From: Candidatus Zixiibacteriota bacterium
Lineage (GTDB): Bacteria; Zixibacteria; MSB-5A5; GN15; FEB-12
Reading direction: 5' to 3'
DNA: 64,000 bases
NCBI GenBank assembly: GCA_017999435.1
Contig: JAGNLV010000001.1
Location: 555,550-619,549 of the forward strand
Both the position numbers and the translations under genes were made by a program. The notes beneath the pieces were generated by a model. It saw only the letters and a list, made by a program, of their open reading frames with translations, had not been told where the DNA came from and ran no database searches. Positions 36,599-47,232 of the stretch are shown here, in pieces (position 1 is the stretch's first letter; each line of letters begins with the position of its first letter).

Positions 36599-37626
36599 GA
36601 CTCGTTTCTTTCCGCACCGCCGAACACCCCGAGCGGCTCGGCCTCGTCCACGCCGACCGCGTCTACGACCTGGCCGCTGCCGCCTCGGCCCTCGGCCGCC
36701 CGCTCCCCTCGACCATGGCCGAGTTCCTGACCGGGGGCGAAGCGGCGATGGCTTCCGCCCGCGCCGTCCACGAGGCCGTCGTCGCCGGCGCCGCCGAGCC
36801 GCTCCCCTCCGAAGGGGCGGCGCTCCTCGCCCCCGTGCCGCACCCGCCCTCGTGCCGTGACGGATACGCCTTTCGCCAGCATGTCGCCACCGCCCGCCGC
36901 AACCGCGGTGTCCCCATGATCCCCGAGTTCGACCAGTTCCCCGTCTTCTACTTCACCAATCACCGCTCGATCGTCGGCCCCGGCGACGTCCTCGTCGAAA
37001 CCGATCACCTCGTCGGCCTCGATTTCGAGCTGGAATGCGCGGTCGTCATCGACCGCCCCGGCCGCAACATCCGCGCCGAGGAGGCCGACCGCTGGATCGC
37101 CGGTTACACGATCATGAACGACTTCTCCGCCCGCACCCTCCAGATGGAGGAGATGAAATTGAATCTCGGCCCCGCCAAGGGCAAGGATTTCGCCACCGCC
37201 ATCGGCCCCTGGCTGGTCACCCCCGAGGAACTGGCGGACCGCCGCCTCTCCACCCCCGGCGGCGCCGCTTACAACCTCCGCATGACCGCCCGCCACAACG
37301 GCCGGCTCGTCTCCGAGGGCAACCTCAGGGACATGACCTGGACCTTCGCCGAAATCATCGAGCGCGCCTCCTACGGCGTCGACCTCTTCCCCGGCGATGT
37401 CATCGGCTCCGGCACCGTCGGCACCGGCTGCTACCTCGAGCTCAACGGCACCTGGGCGCTGGCGGCCGCCCAGCGCGGCGAGTCTTTCACCCCCGTCTGG
37501 CTGCGCGCCGGGGACACGATCGAACTCGAGATCGAGCGCCTCGGCGTCCTGCGCAACCGCATCGTGAAAGCCGACCGGGACTACTCCATCCTCGCGCGCA
37601 AGAAGACTTCAGCCGCGGCCCCGTGA
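36595..37626 (+). CDS. Fumarylacetoacetate hydrolase-family protein
   Basis: 343 residues. An N-terminal small domain (1-80) precedes the FAH core. Metal-site and catalytic segments include the Glu-rich GLDFELECAVVI, GYTIMNDFSAR, KGKDFATAIGPW and GDVIGSGTVGTG. In context it should split fumarylacetoacetate (or maleylacetoacetate) into fumarate and acetoacetate, the last step of the pathway. The ATG overlaps the aminotransferase stop by four bases, so the two are coupled. Other FAH-superfamily activities (e.g. acylpyruvate hydrolysis) cannot be excluded from sequence. Confidence 0.9.
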   Translation: MRLVSFRTAEHPERLGLVHADRVYDLAAAASALGRPLPSTMAEFLTGGEAAMASARAVHEAVVAGAAEPLPSEGAALLAPVPHPPSCRDGYAFRQHVATARRNRGVPMIPEFDQFPVFYFTNHRSIVGPGDVLVETDHLVGLDFELECAVVIDRPGRNIRAEEADRWIAGYTIMNDFSARTLQMEEMKLNLGPAKGKDFATAIGPWLVTPEELADRRLSTPGGAAYNLRMTARHNGRLVSEGNLRDMTWTFAEIIERASYGVDLFPGDVIGSGTVGTGCYLELNGTWALAAAQRGESFTPVWLRAGDTIELEIERLGVLRNRIVKADRDYSILARKKTSAAAP

Positions 37627-37642
37627 CCGCCCGCACACCGGT

Positions 37643-38638
37643 ATGCTCCATTTCGAACCGAAAGATCTCCCTTCGCCACAGGTCCACCGCTACCTGCTGG
37701 GCGGCGTCGGCCCCCGCCCCATCGCCCTCGTCTCCACCATCTCCCCCGACGGCGCCGTCAACCTCTCCCCCTTCTCGTTCTTCAACGCCTTCGGCGCCAA
37801 CCCCCCGATCGTCGCCTTTTCCCCCGCCCGGCGCGGCCGCGACGGCTCGCTCAAGGATACCTACGCCAACCTCGTGGCGACCCGCGAGTGCGTCGTGCAG
37901 GCCGTCACCTACGCCATGGTCCACCAGGTCTCCCTCGCCTCCGCCGACTACCCGCCCGAGGTGGATGAATTCGTCAGGAGCGGCCTCACCCCCGTCCCCT
38001 CCGACCTCGTCGCCCCGCCCCGGGTGAAAGAGTCCCCCTTCCAGATGGAGTGCCGGCTGCGGCACATGCTCGAGCTGGGCGGCCTCCCGGGCTCGGGCAA
38101 CCTCGCCGTCTGCGAGGTCGTCAAGTTCCACATCGCTGAGGACGTCATCCGCGACGGCGTCATCGTCCCCGACCTCATCGACCTCGTCGGCCGCCAGAGC
38201 GCCGACTACTACGTCCGCGCCGCCGGCGCCGCCGTCTTCGCGGTCCCCAAACCCCGGGGGCGCGGTATCGGCGTCGACTCCCTCCCCGCCTTCATCCGCG
38301 GCTCGCACCTCCTCTCCCCCAGCCACCTCGCGCGCCTGGCCGGGGTCGAGGCGATTCCCGACCCCGACGCCGCCGTGTGCGCGGTCGAACAGCTCGCCGC
38401 CCCCGCTCCCGCGGAGACCGCGGGCCCCGGCCTCGAGGTCTCCGAGTCCGCGTTCTTCCGTTTCGAGCAGCGCGGCGACTACCCCGCGATGCTCCGCGCC
38501 GCCGTGCTGCTCCAGCGCGCCGGCCACCCGAAAGCCGCGGCTTTCATCGAACGCGCCGCGTGCGCCGCTCTCGACCGCGGCGACGTCTCCTTCGCCTGGA
38601 ACGCGCTCCTCTATCTCGGCCGCCTGGGCCGCGCCTAG
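37643..38638 (+). CDS. Flavin-reductase-like FMN-binding protein with C-terminal extension
   Basis: 331 residues. The first 210 residues are a flavin-reductase-like split barrel (ALVSTISPDGAVNLSPFSFFNAFG, then GNLAVCEVVKFH), the form that binds FMN. The last 110 residues are helical and unassigned. It follows the FAH gene after 16 bases and closes the hppD run. Its job in the pathway is not established. Homologues are commonly linked to aromatic catabolism clusters, so a redox side step or protection role is possible. Confidence 0.85.
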   Translation: MLHFEPKDLPSPQVHRYLLGGVGPRPIALVSTISPDGAVNLSPFSFFNAFGANPPIVAFSPARRGRDGSLKDTYANLVATRECVVQAVTYAMVHQVSLASADYPPEVDEFVRSGLTPVPSDLVAPPRVKESPFQMECRLRHMLELGGLPGSGNLAVCEVVKFHIAEDVIRDGVIVPDLIDLVGRQSADYYVRAAGAAVFAVPKPRGRGIGVDSLPAFIRGSHLLSPSHLARLAGVEAIPDPDAAVCAVEQLAAPAPAETAGPGLEVSESAFFRFEQRGDYPAMLRAAVLLQRAGHPKAAAFIERAACAALDRGDVSFAWNALLYLGRLGRA

Positions 38639-38669
38639 CCGCCGCCGGCTCCGGCCAAAAAATCGATTG

Positions 38670-38680
38670 ATATAATCCAT
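38670..38680 (+). promoter_or_regulatory. Shared upstream motif (copy 1), acetoacetyl-CoA synthetase gene
   Basis: atataatccat, preceded by gattg. The same 11-mer occurs at 40816-40826 before the hydroxylase gene. It includes TATAAT, a possible -10, and GATT-n5-AATC half-sites at 38666-38678. No -35 is clear. Confidence 0.4.
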
Positions 38681-38791
38681 TTTCCGTGAACCCGTCGCCC
38701 CCGCCGGGTGTTCTGTCAGGCGGACGCCGGGCGCGCGGCCGCGCCCGCCCGGCCGGCACTGAGGAGAACCGCTGTTGGAGAACCCGCTCCC

Positions 38792-40750
<1,959 letters not shown>

Positions 40751-40767
40751 CCCCCCTCACTTTTCCC

Positions 40768-40797
40768 TTGACGCGCGCCGCGCGCGCCCCCTATTAT
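40768..40797 (+). promoter_or_regulatory. Candidate promoter of the aromatic hydroxylase gene
   Basis: TTGACG, an 18-base spacer, then TATTAT. The -10 overlaps an inverted repeat (tattat at 40792-40797 with ataata at 40805-40810), which could be an operator. Confidence 0.5.
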
Positions 40798-40815
40798 AAT
40801 CGCAATAATAGATTC

Positions 40816-40826
40816 ATATAATCCAT
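40816..40826 (+). promoter_or_regulatory. Shared upstream motif (copy 2), hydroxylase gene
   Basis: atataatccat preceded by gattc, identical over 11 bases to 38670-38680. It lies downstream of the likely transcription start and 33 bases before the ATG, where a repressor could block elongation. Confidence 0.4.
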
Positions 40827-40859
40827 GTATCGCCGCTCCGCGCGGAAAGGACGTACGCC

Positions 40860-42650
40860 ATGGCTCCCGAACCCGCCCCCGCCGCCCCCGCCTACCGGGA
40901 CAACCCCATCCTCGCCGCCCTGCCCGGCCACCTCGCCCAGTTCATCGTCGATCAGAACTACTCCGCCTACACCCCGGTCGACCACGCCGTCTGGCGCTAC
41001 GTCATGCGCCAGAACTACGCGTTCCTCAAGGACCACGCCCACCCCGCGTATGTCGACGGCCTGCGCCGGACCGGCATCGGCATCGAGAAGATCCCCAGTA
41101 TCGAGGACATGAACGAGATCCTCGGGCGCCTCGGCTGGGCCGCTGTCCCCGTCGACGGTTTCATCCCGCCGGCCGCCTTCATGGAATTCCAGGCGCACAA
41201 CGTCCTCGTCATCGCCGCCGCCATGCGGCAGATCGACCACATCGAATACACCCCCGCGCCCGACATCATCCACGAGGCCGCCGGCCACGCCCCGATCATC
41301 GCCGACCCCGAATACGCCGACTACCTCCGCCGCATCGGCGCCATCGGCGCGAAAGCCATGTCGTCGAAAAAGGACTACGAACTCTACGAGGCCATCCGCC
41401 GCCTGTCGATTCTCAAGGAGTCCGACCGCCCCGACCCCGCGGCCGTCGCCCGCGCCGAACAGGACGTCGCCGCCAAACAGGCCGGCCTCGGCCCGCCCTC
41501 CGAAATGGCCCGCCTCTCCCGCCTCCACTGGTGGACCGTCGAGTACGGCCTCATCGGCGACCTCGACTGTCCGCGCATCTATGGCGCCGGCCTGCTCTCC
41601 TCCATCGGCGAGTCCGCCTCCTGCCTGGGTCCCGAGGTGAGGAAGATCCCCTACACGCTCGACGCCGCCGACTACCCCTTCGACATCACGACCCAACAAC
41701 CCCACCTCTTCGTCACCCCCGATTTCGCCCGCCTCACCGAGGTCCTCGAGCAGTTCGCCGCGACCATGGCCTTCCGCGTCGGCGGGGCCGAGGGGCTGGC
41801 CAAAGCCCTTGAGTGCGAAAACGTCTCTACCGCCCAGTTCAGCTCCGGCCTCCAGGTGTCCGGCGTCGTGGCCGAGGTCCGCACCCGGCGGCCCGGCGCA
41901 CCGCCCTGCTTTTTCCGCACCGCCGGCCCGACCGCGCTCGCCCTCGACGGCCGACAACTTGCCGGCCACGGCCGCGAGCGCCATCGCGACGGCTTCTCAT
42001 CGCCCATCGGCACACTCCGCGGCCAGGCGGCGCCGCTCGAGCGGATGAGCGACAGCGACCTCGCTGCTTGCGGCCTCGAACCCGGCCGCCCCGCCGCCAT
42101 CGAGTTCGAAAGCGGCCTCCGCCTCAGCGGCCGCCTCGAATCCACTCTCCGCAGCCCCGACCGCGCCCTCCTCCTCATGACTTTCTCCGACTGCACCGTG
42201 GCCGACGGCTCCGCCGTCCTCTTCCGCCCCGAGTGGGGCCCCTACGACATGGCCGTCGGCGCCTCCATCGTCTCCGTCTTCGCCGGCGCCGCCGACAAAT
42301 CCGCCTACCAGCAGCCCTCCCTCGTCCCGCGCGAGCGGACCGTCACGGCCGACCGGCCCGACGCCGCCCTCCGCCTCCTCGACCTCTACCGGCAGGTCCG
42401 CGACGTGCGCGAGGGACAGCGCGGCCTGGCCGCACTCCCGGCCGTCTGGGAGGCCCTCCAGGCCGAGTACCCGTGCGAGTGGCTCCTTCCCCTGGAGATT
42501 CTTGAAATCTGCCGGCAGCGCGGCCTCCACCCGGAACTCGCCGCCGCGCTGCGCCGTTATCTCGAAAGGAAAGCCCTCGCCGAACCCGGGCTGGCCAAAC
42601 TGATCCGCGACGGATTGGCGCTGCTGGACAGCGCCGCCGCGCCAAATTGA
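40860..42650 (+). CDS. Aromatic amino acid (phenylalanine 4-) hydroxylase, long form
   Basis: 596 residues. Residues 1-310 are the pterin-dependent hydroxylase core with Fe ligands His138 and His143 (DIIHEAAGHAP) and Glu228 (HWWTVEYG). Phenylalanine hydroxylase activity, making tyrosine, fits the cluster. Residues 310-596 are an extension absent from the short proteobacterial enzymes (about 260-290 residues); similar long forms are known in Bacteroidota. The extension contains beta segments and a helical tail (QVRDVREGQRGLAALPAVW) of no recognised family. The dehydratase that recycles its pterin follows after 42 bases. Confidence 0.93.
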   Translation: MAPEPAPAAPAYRDNPILAALPGHLAQFIVDQNYSAYTPVDHAVWRYVMRQNYAFLKDHAHPAYVDGLRRTGIGIEKIPSIEDMNEILGRLGWAAVPVDGFIPPAAFMEFQAHNVLVIAAAMRQIDHIEYTPAPDIIHEAAGHAPIIADPEYADYLRRIGAIGAKAMSSKKDYELYEAIRRLSILKESDRPDPAAVARAEQDVAAKQAGLGPPSEMARLSRLHWWTVEYGLIGDLDCPRIYGAGLLSSIGESASCLGPEVRKIPYTLDAADYPFDITTQQPHLFVTPDFARLTEVLEQFAATMAFRVGGAEGLAKALECENVSTAQFSSGLQVSGVVAEVRTRRPGAPPCFFRTAGPTALALDGRQLAGHGRERHRDGFSSPIGTLRGQAAPLERMSDSDLAACGLEPGRPAAIEFESGLRLSGRLESTLRSPDRALLLMTFSDCTVADGSAVLFRPEWGPYDMAVGASIVSVFAGAADKSAYQQPSLVPRERTVTADRPDAALRLLDLYRQVRDVREGQRGLAALPAVWEALQAEYPCEWLLPLEILEICRQRGLHPELAAALRRYLERKALAEPGLAKLIRDGLALLDSAAAPN

Positions 42651-42692
42651 CGGCCGAACACAGCCGGCTCAAACTGCGGAGTTGTGAACCCT

Positions 42693-43031
42693 ATGTCCGA
42701 GAACCTCGCCTTCCGGCACTGCGTCCCCTGCGAGGGGGGCGTCGATCCCATGACGCGCAAGGATTTTGAAGTCTACCTGGAGCAGGTGGCCGCTTGGCGC
42801 ATCAGCGACAACGACACAAAACTCGAGCGGGATTTCACGTTCAAAGATTTCGCGCGGGCGGTGAAATTCATCAACGCCCTCGCCGCCGTCGCCGAAGAGG
42901 AGGGCCACCATCCGGACATCTTCCTGCACGGTTGGAACAAGGTCCGCGTCACCCTGTGGACCCACGCCATCGGCGGTCTCTCGATCAACGACTTCATCCT
43001 CGCCACCCGGACCGACCGCATCGAGGTCTGA
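42693..43031 (+). CDS. phhB: Pterin-4a-carbinolamine dehydratase
   Basis: 112 residues, standard PCD size plus a short N-terminal tail. It dehydrates the 4a-hydroxypterin formed by the hydroxylase so that the cofactor can be re-reduced. Family marks: FKDFARAVKFINALAAVAEEEGHHPD with the His pair, and WNKVRVTLWTHAIGGLS. A GTG at 42684 is an alternative start; the ATG is preferred because ggag stands 11 bases away. It is linked to the hydroxylase gene upstream. Confidence 0.95.
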   Translation: MSENLAFRHCVPCEGGVDPMTRKDFEVYLEQVAAWRISDNDTKLERDFTFKDFARAVKFINALAAVAEEEGHHPDIFLHGWNKVRVTLWTHAIGGLSINDFILATRTDRIEV

Positions 43032-43155
43032 CACCCTCGCACTGCGGGTCCGGATCCGCGGGCCTGAAGTTCGCGGCCGGGCGCACGTCTGAGGCGCCCC
43101 TTTCTGAATTTGCACCGCGGGGATTCCAGACTCCGACCGGATCGCCGGGGCCTTC

Positions 43156-43866
43156 TTACAGGTTGCCCCCGATCCCGCCCACCGTGATGCTCTCCACGAG
43201 CACCTCCCCCGGCCGCTCCAGCGCGTAGGCGATCGCCTCCGCCGCCTCTTCCGGCCGCAGCATGGCCGCCCGATTCCACTCGCCCGGCACCCTCTCCCAC
43301 AGGTCGGTCGCAGTGGCCGCGAGGTAGACGTCGATCACCCGGATCCCCCGGCCGCGCACTTCCTCCCGCACCACCCGCGCCAGCCCCTCGAGCGCCGCCT
43401 TGCTCATCGTGTAGGCCCCCCACCCGGGAAAGGTTGCCTTGTTCGCCGCCGACAGCACGTTGACGATCGAGCTGCCCCGCCCCATGGCCGGCAGCAGCCC
43501 CTTCATGAGCAGGAACGGCGCCGTCACGTTGACCGCCAGCGACTCCTCCCACTGGGCGAGCGTGAGCTCCCCCACGGGCGCGACCCGGCTCACCCCCGCG
43601 TTGTTGACCAGCACCTCGACCGGTCCTTTTCCCAGCGCCGCGAGAACGTCGGCCGCACCCTGGGCCGTGTCGAGCCGGGCCGCAATCGCCTCCCCGATCC
43701 CCCCTTTCCCCCGCACCAGGCGCACTGTCTCCTCCAGCGCCCTCCGGTCGCGGCCCTGGACCACGATCGTGCGTCCGGGCCCCGCCAGCCGCACCGCCAG
43801 CGCCCGCCCGATCCCGCGGCTGGCCCCCGTGATCAGCACCCGCCCCGGCGCCCCGCCCGCCGTCAT
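43156..43866 (-). CDS. Short-chain dehydrogenase/reductase, sepiapterin-reductase-like
   Basis: 236 residues. Classical SDR: TGASRGIG at the NADP(H)-binding loop (about 14-20), NNAG, and the catalytic Ser139, Tyr152 and Lys156 (YTMSK). The Gln-Gly-Arg-Asp segment after the second strand suggests NADPH. Its ATG overlaps the stop of the PTPS-fusion gene (ATGA), and GTP cyclohydrolase I lies further upstream. The expected role is reduction of 6-pyruvoyl-tetrahydropterin side-chain carbonyls to form tetrahydrobiopterin or a related pterin. That substrate is inferred from neighbours, not from a diagnostic motif. Confidence 0.85.
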   Translation of the reverse strand: MTAGGAPGRVLITGASRGIGRALAVRLAGPGRTIVVQGRDRRALEETVRLVRGKGGIGEAIAARLDTAQGAADVLAALGKGPVEVLVNNAGVSRVAPVGELTLAQWEESLAVNVTAPFLLMKGLLPAMGRGSSIVNVLSAANKATFPGWGAYTMSKAALEGLARVVREEVRGRGIRVIDVYLAATATDLWERVPGEWNRAAMLRPEEAAEAIAYALERPGEVLVESITVGGIGGNL

Positions 43867-45101
43867 CGCCCCGCCCCTCCCGGCGTTTCCCGCCGCAGCG
43901 TGAACCGGTTGTTCGGCGTTTCCCACAGCCGCAGCCGGTACAGCGGCCGCCCCAGGGCGTCCTCCACTTTGGGCCACAGCGCGCTCACGATATTCTCCCC
44001 GGTGCTCGGCCGCTCGGCGAACTCGTCCGTGTCCTCATCCAGGTGCACATAGTCCCAGGGCGCCACCGCCGTGCGCACTCCCCTCGTGAGATCCTCCAGC
44101 GGGTAGAGCGCCCCGCTCGCCTCATCCAGGTATCCGTCGATCGCCGCCTCGACCACATAGCGGTGCCCGTGCCCGGCGGCGTTGGTGCACTTTCCGTACG
44201 TGCGCTCGTTCTCCTCCCGCGAGTACCGCGGGCTGGCCAGCCGGTGCGCGGCGCGGAAATCGGCCCGCACCCCCATGACATACACGCCGGTGGGCAGGCA
44301 GTCGGTGTAGAAATATGGGTTCTCCCACAGCCGCATGCGTGCGAGCGGCATCCGGTTGGCCAGCCGCGCGAACAAGAACCCCGACAGCGATTCCGTCGTC
44401 AGCGGCCGACCCGCCAACTCCGGCACATCGGTCACGAGATTCCGGTGGTCGAGCAGCTGAAACACCGCCGCCAGCGCCTTGCCGCTCGTCTCCGGCGCCA
44501 CGATCATCCCCGACTCCCGGTCCGGCTCCCCCGCCGCCGTCGCCCGCAAATAGTAGCAGTGCCCGTGCCCCGAGGGGGAGGCCGCCGCCCCGAACAGCCG
44601 CGTGTTCTCCTCCTCGGTCAGCCGCGGCGACCAGGTTCGCCGCGCCGCCGAGAACTCCAGCCCGTACCCGCGCTCCACCCGCCCGTCCGCGTAGGCCGTC
44701 GCGCTGTCCAGGGGCGACATCTCCAGGTGCACCGCCGCCAGCCCCGCCCCCGCATCGCCGAACAGCGGCTGGGCGTCGGCCCACAACTGGCGCGCGATAT
44801 TCTCCGGCGTCGGCACCACCTCGTCGAACGGCCGCGTGTCGACATTCAGGTACCGGTGATCGTACCGCGCGGCGAGCATCCCCCCCACCCGCTCCTTCAC
44901 CTCCGCGACATTGATCACCATCCCGTTCTCCGGATCGACCGGCCCGTGGAACACGAAATGGACCGATGCGTTGGCGCCGTAACCGTGCGGGCCGCCCGCC
45001 GCCGGACCGTAAAACGCCCGGTTCCGCTGCGCCGGCCAGTCCTTCTGCCACCAGCGGTACGACAGGGAGATCTCGAATTTCTTGCTGATCGTCAGATACA
45101 T
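43863..45101 (-). CDS. Triple-domain 6-pyruvoyl-tetrahydropterin synthase fusion
   Basis: 412 residues, about three times a normal PTPS (about 120-140). Three PTPS-fold repeats are seen: residues 1-135, 145-268 and 272-405. The third keeps the zinc ligands His286, His311 and His313 (GHGH) and the catalytic Cys305 (YGKCTN) but has YVHLD where the Asp-His pair is expected. The second has Arg154 and Ala173 in place of the first His and the Cys, yet keeps GHGH and Asp218-His219 (LLDHRN). The first keeps Asp81-His82 only and reads HGY for HGH. PTPS active sites form between subunits, so one composite site per chain is plausible. It lies between folE and an SDR gene. Confidence 0.88.
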   Translation of the reverse strand: MYLTISKKFEISLSYRWWQKDWPAQRNRAFYGPAAGGPHGYGANASVHFVFHGPVDPENGMVINVAEVKERVGGMLAARYDHRYLNVDTRPFDEVVPTPENIARQLWADAQPLFGDAGAGLAAVHLEMSPLDSATAYADGRVERGYGLEFSAARRTWSPRLTEEENTRLFGAAASPSGHGHCYYLRATAAGEPDRESGMIVAPETSGKALAAVFQLLDHRNLVTDVPELAGRPLTTESLSGFLFARLANRMPLARMRLWENPYFYTDCLPTGVYVMGVRADFRAAHRLASPRYSREENERTYGKCTNAAGHGHRYVVEAAIDGYLDEASGALYPLEDLTRGVRTAVAPWDYVHLDEDTDEFAERPSTGENIVSALWPKVEDALGRPLYRLRLWETPNNRFTLRRETPGGAGR

Positions 45102-45166
45102 GCGCGTCCTTTCCGCCGCCGTCGTTTTTCCCCCGCCCCTCCGGTCGCCCCCGGCCCGCCCGGCCC

Positions 45167-45715
45167 TTACTTGTTGATCAGGCTGAAAAACTCCGCCCGG
45201 GTCGCATTATCCTCATGGAACTCCCCTATGATATACGACGTTGTCATCACCGAGTTTTGCTTCTCCACCCCCCGCATCATCATGCACAGGTGCTGCGCCT
45301 CGATCACCACCGCCACCCCCAGCGCGTTTGTGTACTTCTGGATCGCTTCCCCGATCTCCTTGGTCAGTTTCTCCTGGATCTGCAGCCGCCGCGCGTAGAC
45401 ATCCACAATCCGCGCCACCTTCGACAGCCCCAACACCTTCCGGTTCGGGATATACCCGACGTGGCATTTCCCGATAAACGGGAGCAGGTGGTGTTCGCAC
45501 ATCGAGTACATCTCGATATTCCGCACGAGAATCATCTCTTTCGTGTCCGCCTCGAACAGGGCGTTGTTCACGATCGCGTCGATGTCCTCTTTGTAGCCCC
45601 GCGTGAGAAACTCGAATGCCCGCGCCGCGCGCCGCGGTGTGTTGCGAAGCCCCTCCCGGTTCGGATCTTCGCCGATCTGGATCATCAACTGTCGGTACAG
45701 ATCTTCCATCAGCAT
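45167..45715 (-). CDS. folE: GTP cyclohydrolase I
   Basis: 182 residues. It converts GTP to 7,8-dihydroneopterin triphosphate, the first step of pterin synthesis. Zinc ligands are Cys73 and His76 (MCEHHLLP) and Cys144 (QHLCMMMRG). The substrate segment [17 protein letters not shown] is intact. ATG at 45715 with aggtg upstream; a second ATG two codons on is also possible. The PTPS fusion follows 65 bases downstream, so this enzyme probably feeds biopterin-type cofactor synthesis as well as, or instead of, folate. Confidence 0.96.
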   Translation of the reverse strand: MLMEDLYRQLMIQIGEDPNREGLRNTPRRAARAFEFLTRGYKEDIDAIVNNALFEADTKEMILVRNIEMYSMCEHHLLPFIGKCHVGYIPNRKVLGLSKVARIVDVYARRLQIQEKLTKEIGEAIQKYTNALGVAVVIEAQHLCMMMRGVEKQNSVMTTSYIIGEFHEDNATRAEFFSLINK

Positions 45716-45945
45716 ACGGGTCACCTGTCCTTCCCTGAGTTGTTTGATCGGCGTTCTCTCCGGCCCTGCCGCCGCCGCGGGCCGCCCCTCCCGGTAGGCT
45801 CCGTCCGCCCCCGACCGCCGGGACCGGTTCGCCGGTCCGCACCGCCGTAGTATACCTGCCCTCCGCCCCCGACACAAACGCAAAAGCGCCCCGCGGCGCC
45901 GCCCTGGGGGCGCATTCGCGGGGCCGCGATCGCGCTCCGGCGAGC

Positions 45946-46995
45946 CTACTGCCGGCCGTCGCCCCTCGTGCCGATCCCCCGCCTCACCGCCCGAATGTGC
46001 TCCGGCGTCGTCCCGCAACATCCTCCGATCACCCGCACCAGCCCGGTCGCCGCCAGATCCTCCGCCCACCGCCCGAACGCCGGGGGCCCCACCGGAAACA
46101 CCATCTGCTCGTCCGGCAACCCCGCGTTCGGGTACGCCGCGATCGGCAGATCCGTGACCTCTGCCAGCGCCCGCACTCCTTCTGCAATCGACTTCGGTCC
46201 GTACCCGCAGTTGAGCCCGACACACACCGGCCCGAAATCCGCCACCGCGCGAACGAACTCCGTGAAACTTTCCCCCGACCCCATCCGCGCGCCCGTTTCG
46301 TCGGTCGTCGCCGACACCCACACCGGCAGCGCTCGCCCCAACCGGGCAAACGCGTCCTGCGCCCCTGCGCACGCCGCCGCCGCACCTGCCACGCTCATGG
46401 CCGTCTCGATCAGAATCACCTCCGCCCCGCCGGCCGCCAGCCCGCGCACCTGCTCGGCGTAAGCCCGCCGCATATCCTCCCCGGACACTTCGCTCCCGCG
46501 CGCCCCCTCGTTGCCGCCCGCCGCCGGCGGCCCGGGCGCGATCGGTCCGAGCGAACCTGCGACATACACTTCCCGCTCGGGCTGCGCGTCGCGGGCGTCG
46601 TCGGCCGCCCGCCGCGCCAGCGCCGCCGCCTCCCGGTTCATCCGCTCCGCCAGGTGCGCCGTCCCGTACCGCGCCTGCATCGGCCCGTTCGCCGTGAACG
46701 TGTTGGTCGTGATAATCTCCGCCCCCGCGTTGATGTAGGCCCGGTGCACCGCCTCCACCAGGTCCGGCCGCACGAGTGTGAGCAGGTCGAGATTGCCGTA
46801 CAGCCGGAGCGAAGTCCCCGCCGCCCCCGGGTCGCCCGCGCCAATTTCCCCCTCCCGCGCCGGCTCCTCGCGGGCGAATTCCTCCCCCCGGAAATCTTCT
46901 TCCCGCAGACCGTGGTTCAGGAGCATCGTCCCGACCGCGCCGTCGAGCACGAGCAGCCGCTCCTGCAGCGCCTGCGCAAACGGTAGTGTCGCCAT
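45946..46995 (-). CDS. Homocysteine S-methyltransferase-domain protein
   Basis: 349 residues. The zinc-dependent homocysteine-binding TIM barrel shared by MetH N-terminal, MmuM and BHMT enzymes. [13 protein letters not shown] opens it; [10 protein letters not shown] and the zinc cysteines in GLNCGYGP and [11 protein letters not shown] are present. It transfers a methyl group to homocysteine; the donor is not readable. No cobalamin or methyl-THF domain is attached. Start at 46995, where aggg precedes MATLPF; a 27-residue upstream extension is unlikely. It lies between the glutamate-synthase-like gene and folE with gaps of about 230 bases on both sides. Confidence 0.88.
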   Translation of the reverse strand: MATLPFAQALQERLLVLDGAVGTMLLNHGLREEDFRGEEFAREEPAREGEIGAGDPGAAGTSLRLYGNLDLLTLVRPDLVEAVHRAYINAGAEIITTNTFTANGPMQARYGTAHLAERMNREAAALARRAADDARDAQPEREVYVAGSLGPIAPGPPAAGGNEGARGSEVSGEDMRRAYAEQVRGLAAGGAEVILIETAMSVAGAAAACAGAQDAFARLGRALPVWVSATTDETGARMGSGESFTEFVRAVADFGPVCVGLNCGYGPKSIAEGVRALAEVTDLPIAAYPNAGLPDEQMVFPVGPPAFGRWAEDLAATGLVRVIGGCCGTTPEHIRAVRRGIGTRGDGRQ

Positions 46996-47169
46996 ATCCC
47001 TGCTCAACTCCTGCCGATTCTGCTTCGACCGGCCCGCTCCGCCGGGCTTGCCCGGACCGCAAGCCGACTCTCCCAACTAGCCCGCCCTTCGCGATGCTGT
47101 CAATCTTAAATCCCCCCGCCGGGCCGGAGGAAGCCGGCGGACGATCGGCCCGTCCGCCCCTTCATACGC

Positions 47170-47200
47170 GCGCGGCGGCCGACTGCCGCGACCGCCGCGC
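47170..47200. other. 9-bp hairpin downstream of the glutamate-synthase-like gene
   Basis: gcgcggcgg and ccgccgcgc pair around a 13-base loop, 33 bases past the stop at 47233. No T-run follows on the minus strand, so termination here is uncertain. Confidence 0.4.
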
Positions 47201-47232
47201 ACTTTACAGCATGAGCAAGAGGGGATTCTTCG

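Noticed and set aside
45167-47062. 631-codon frame joining GTP cyclohydrolase I with sequence opposite the codon phase of the homocysteine methyltransferase
   Set aside because: Only the last 182 codons look like protein of a known family; the rest is an out-of-frame shadow. The true start with a ribosome site is at 45715.
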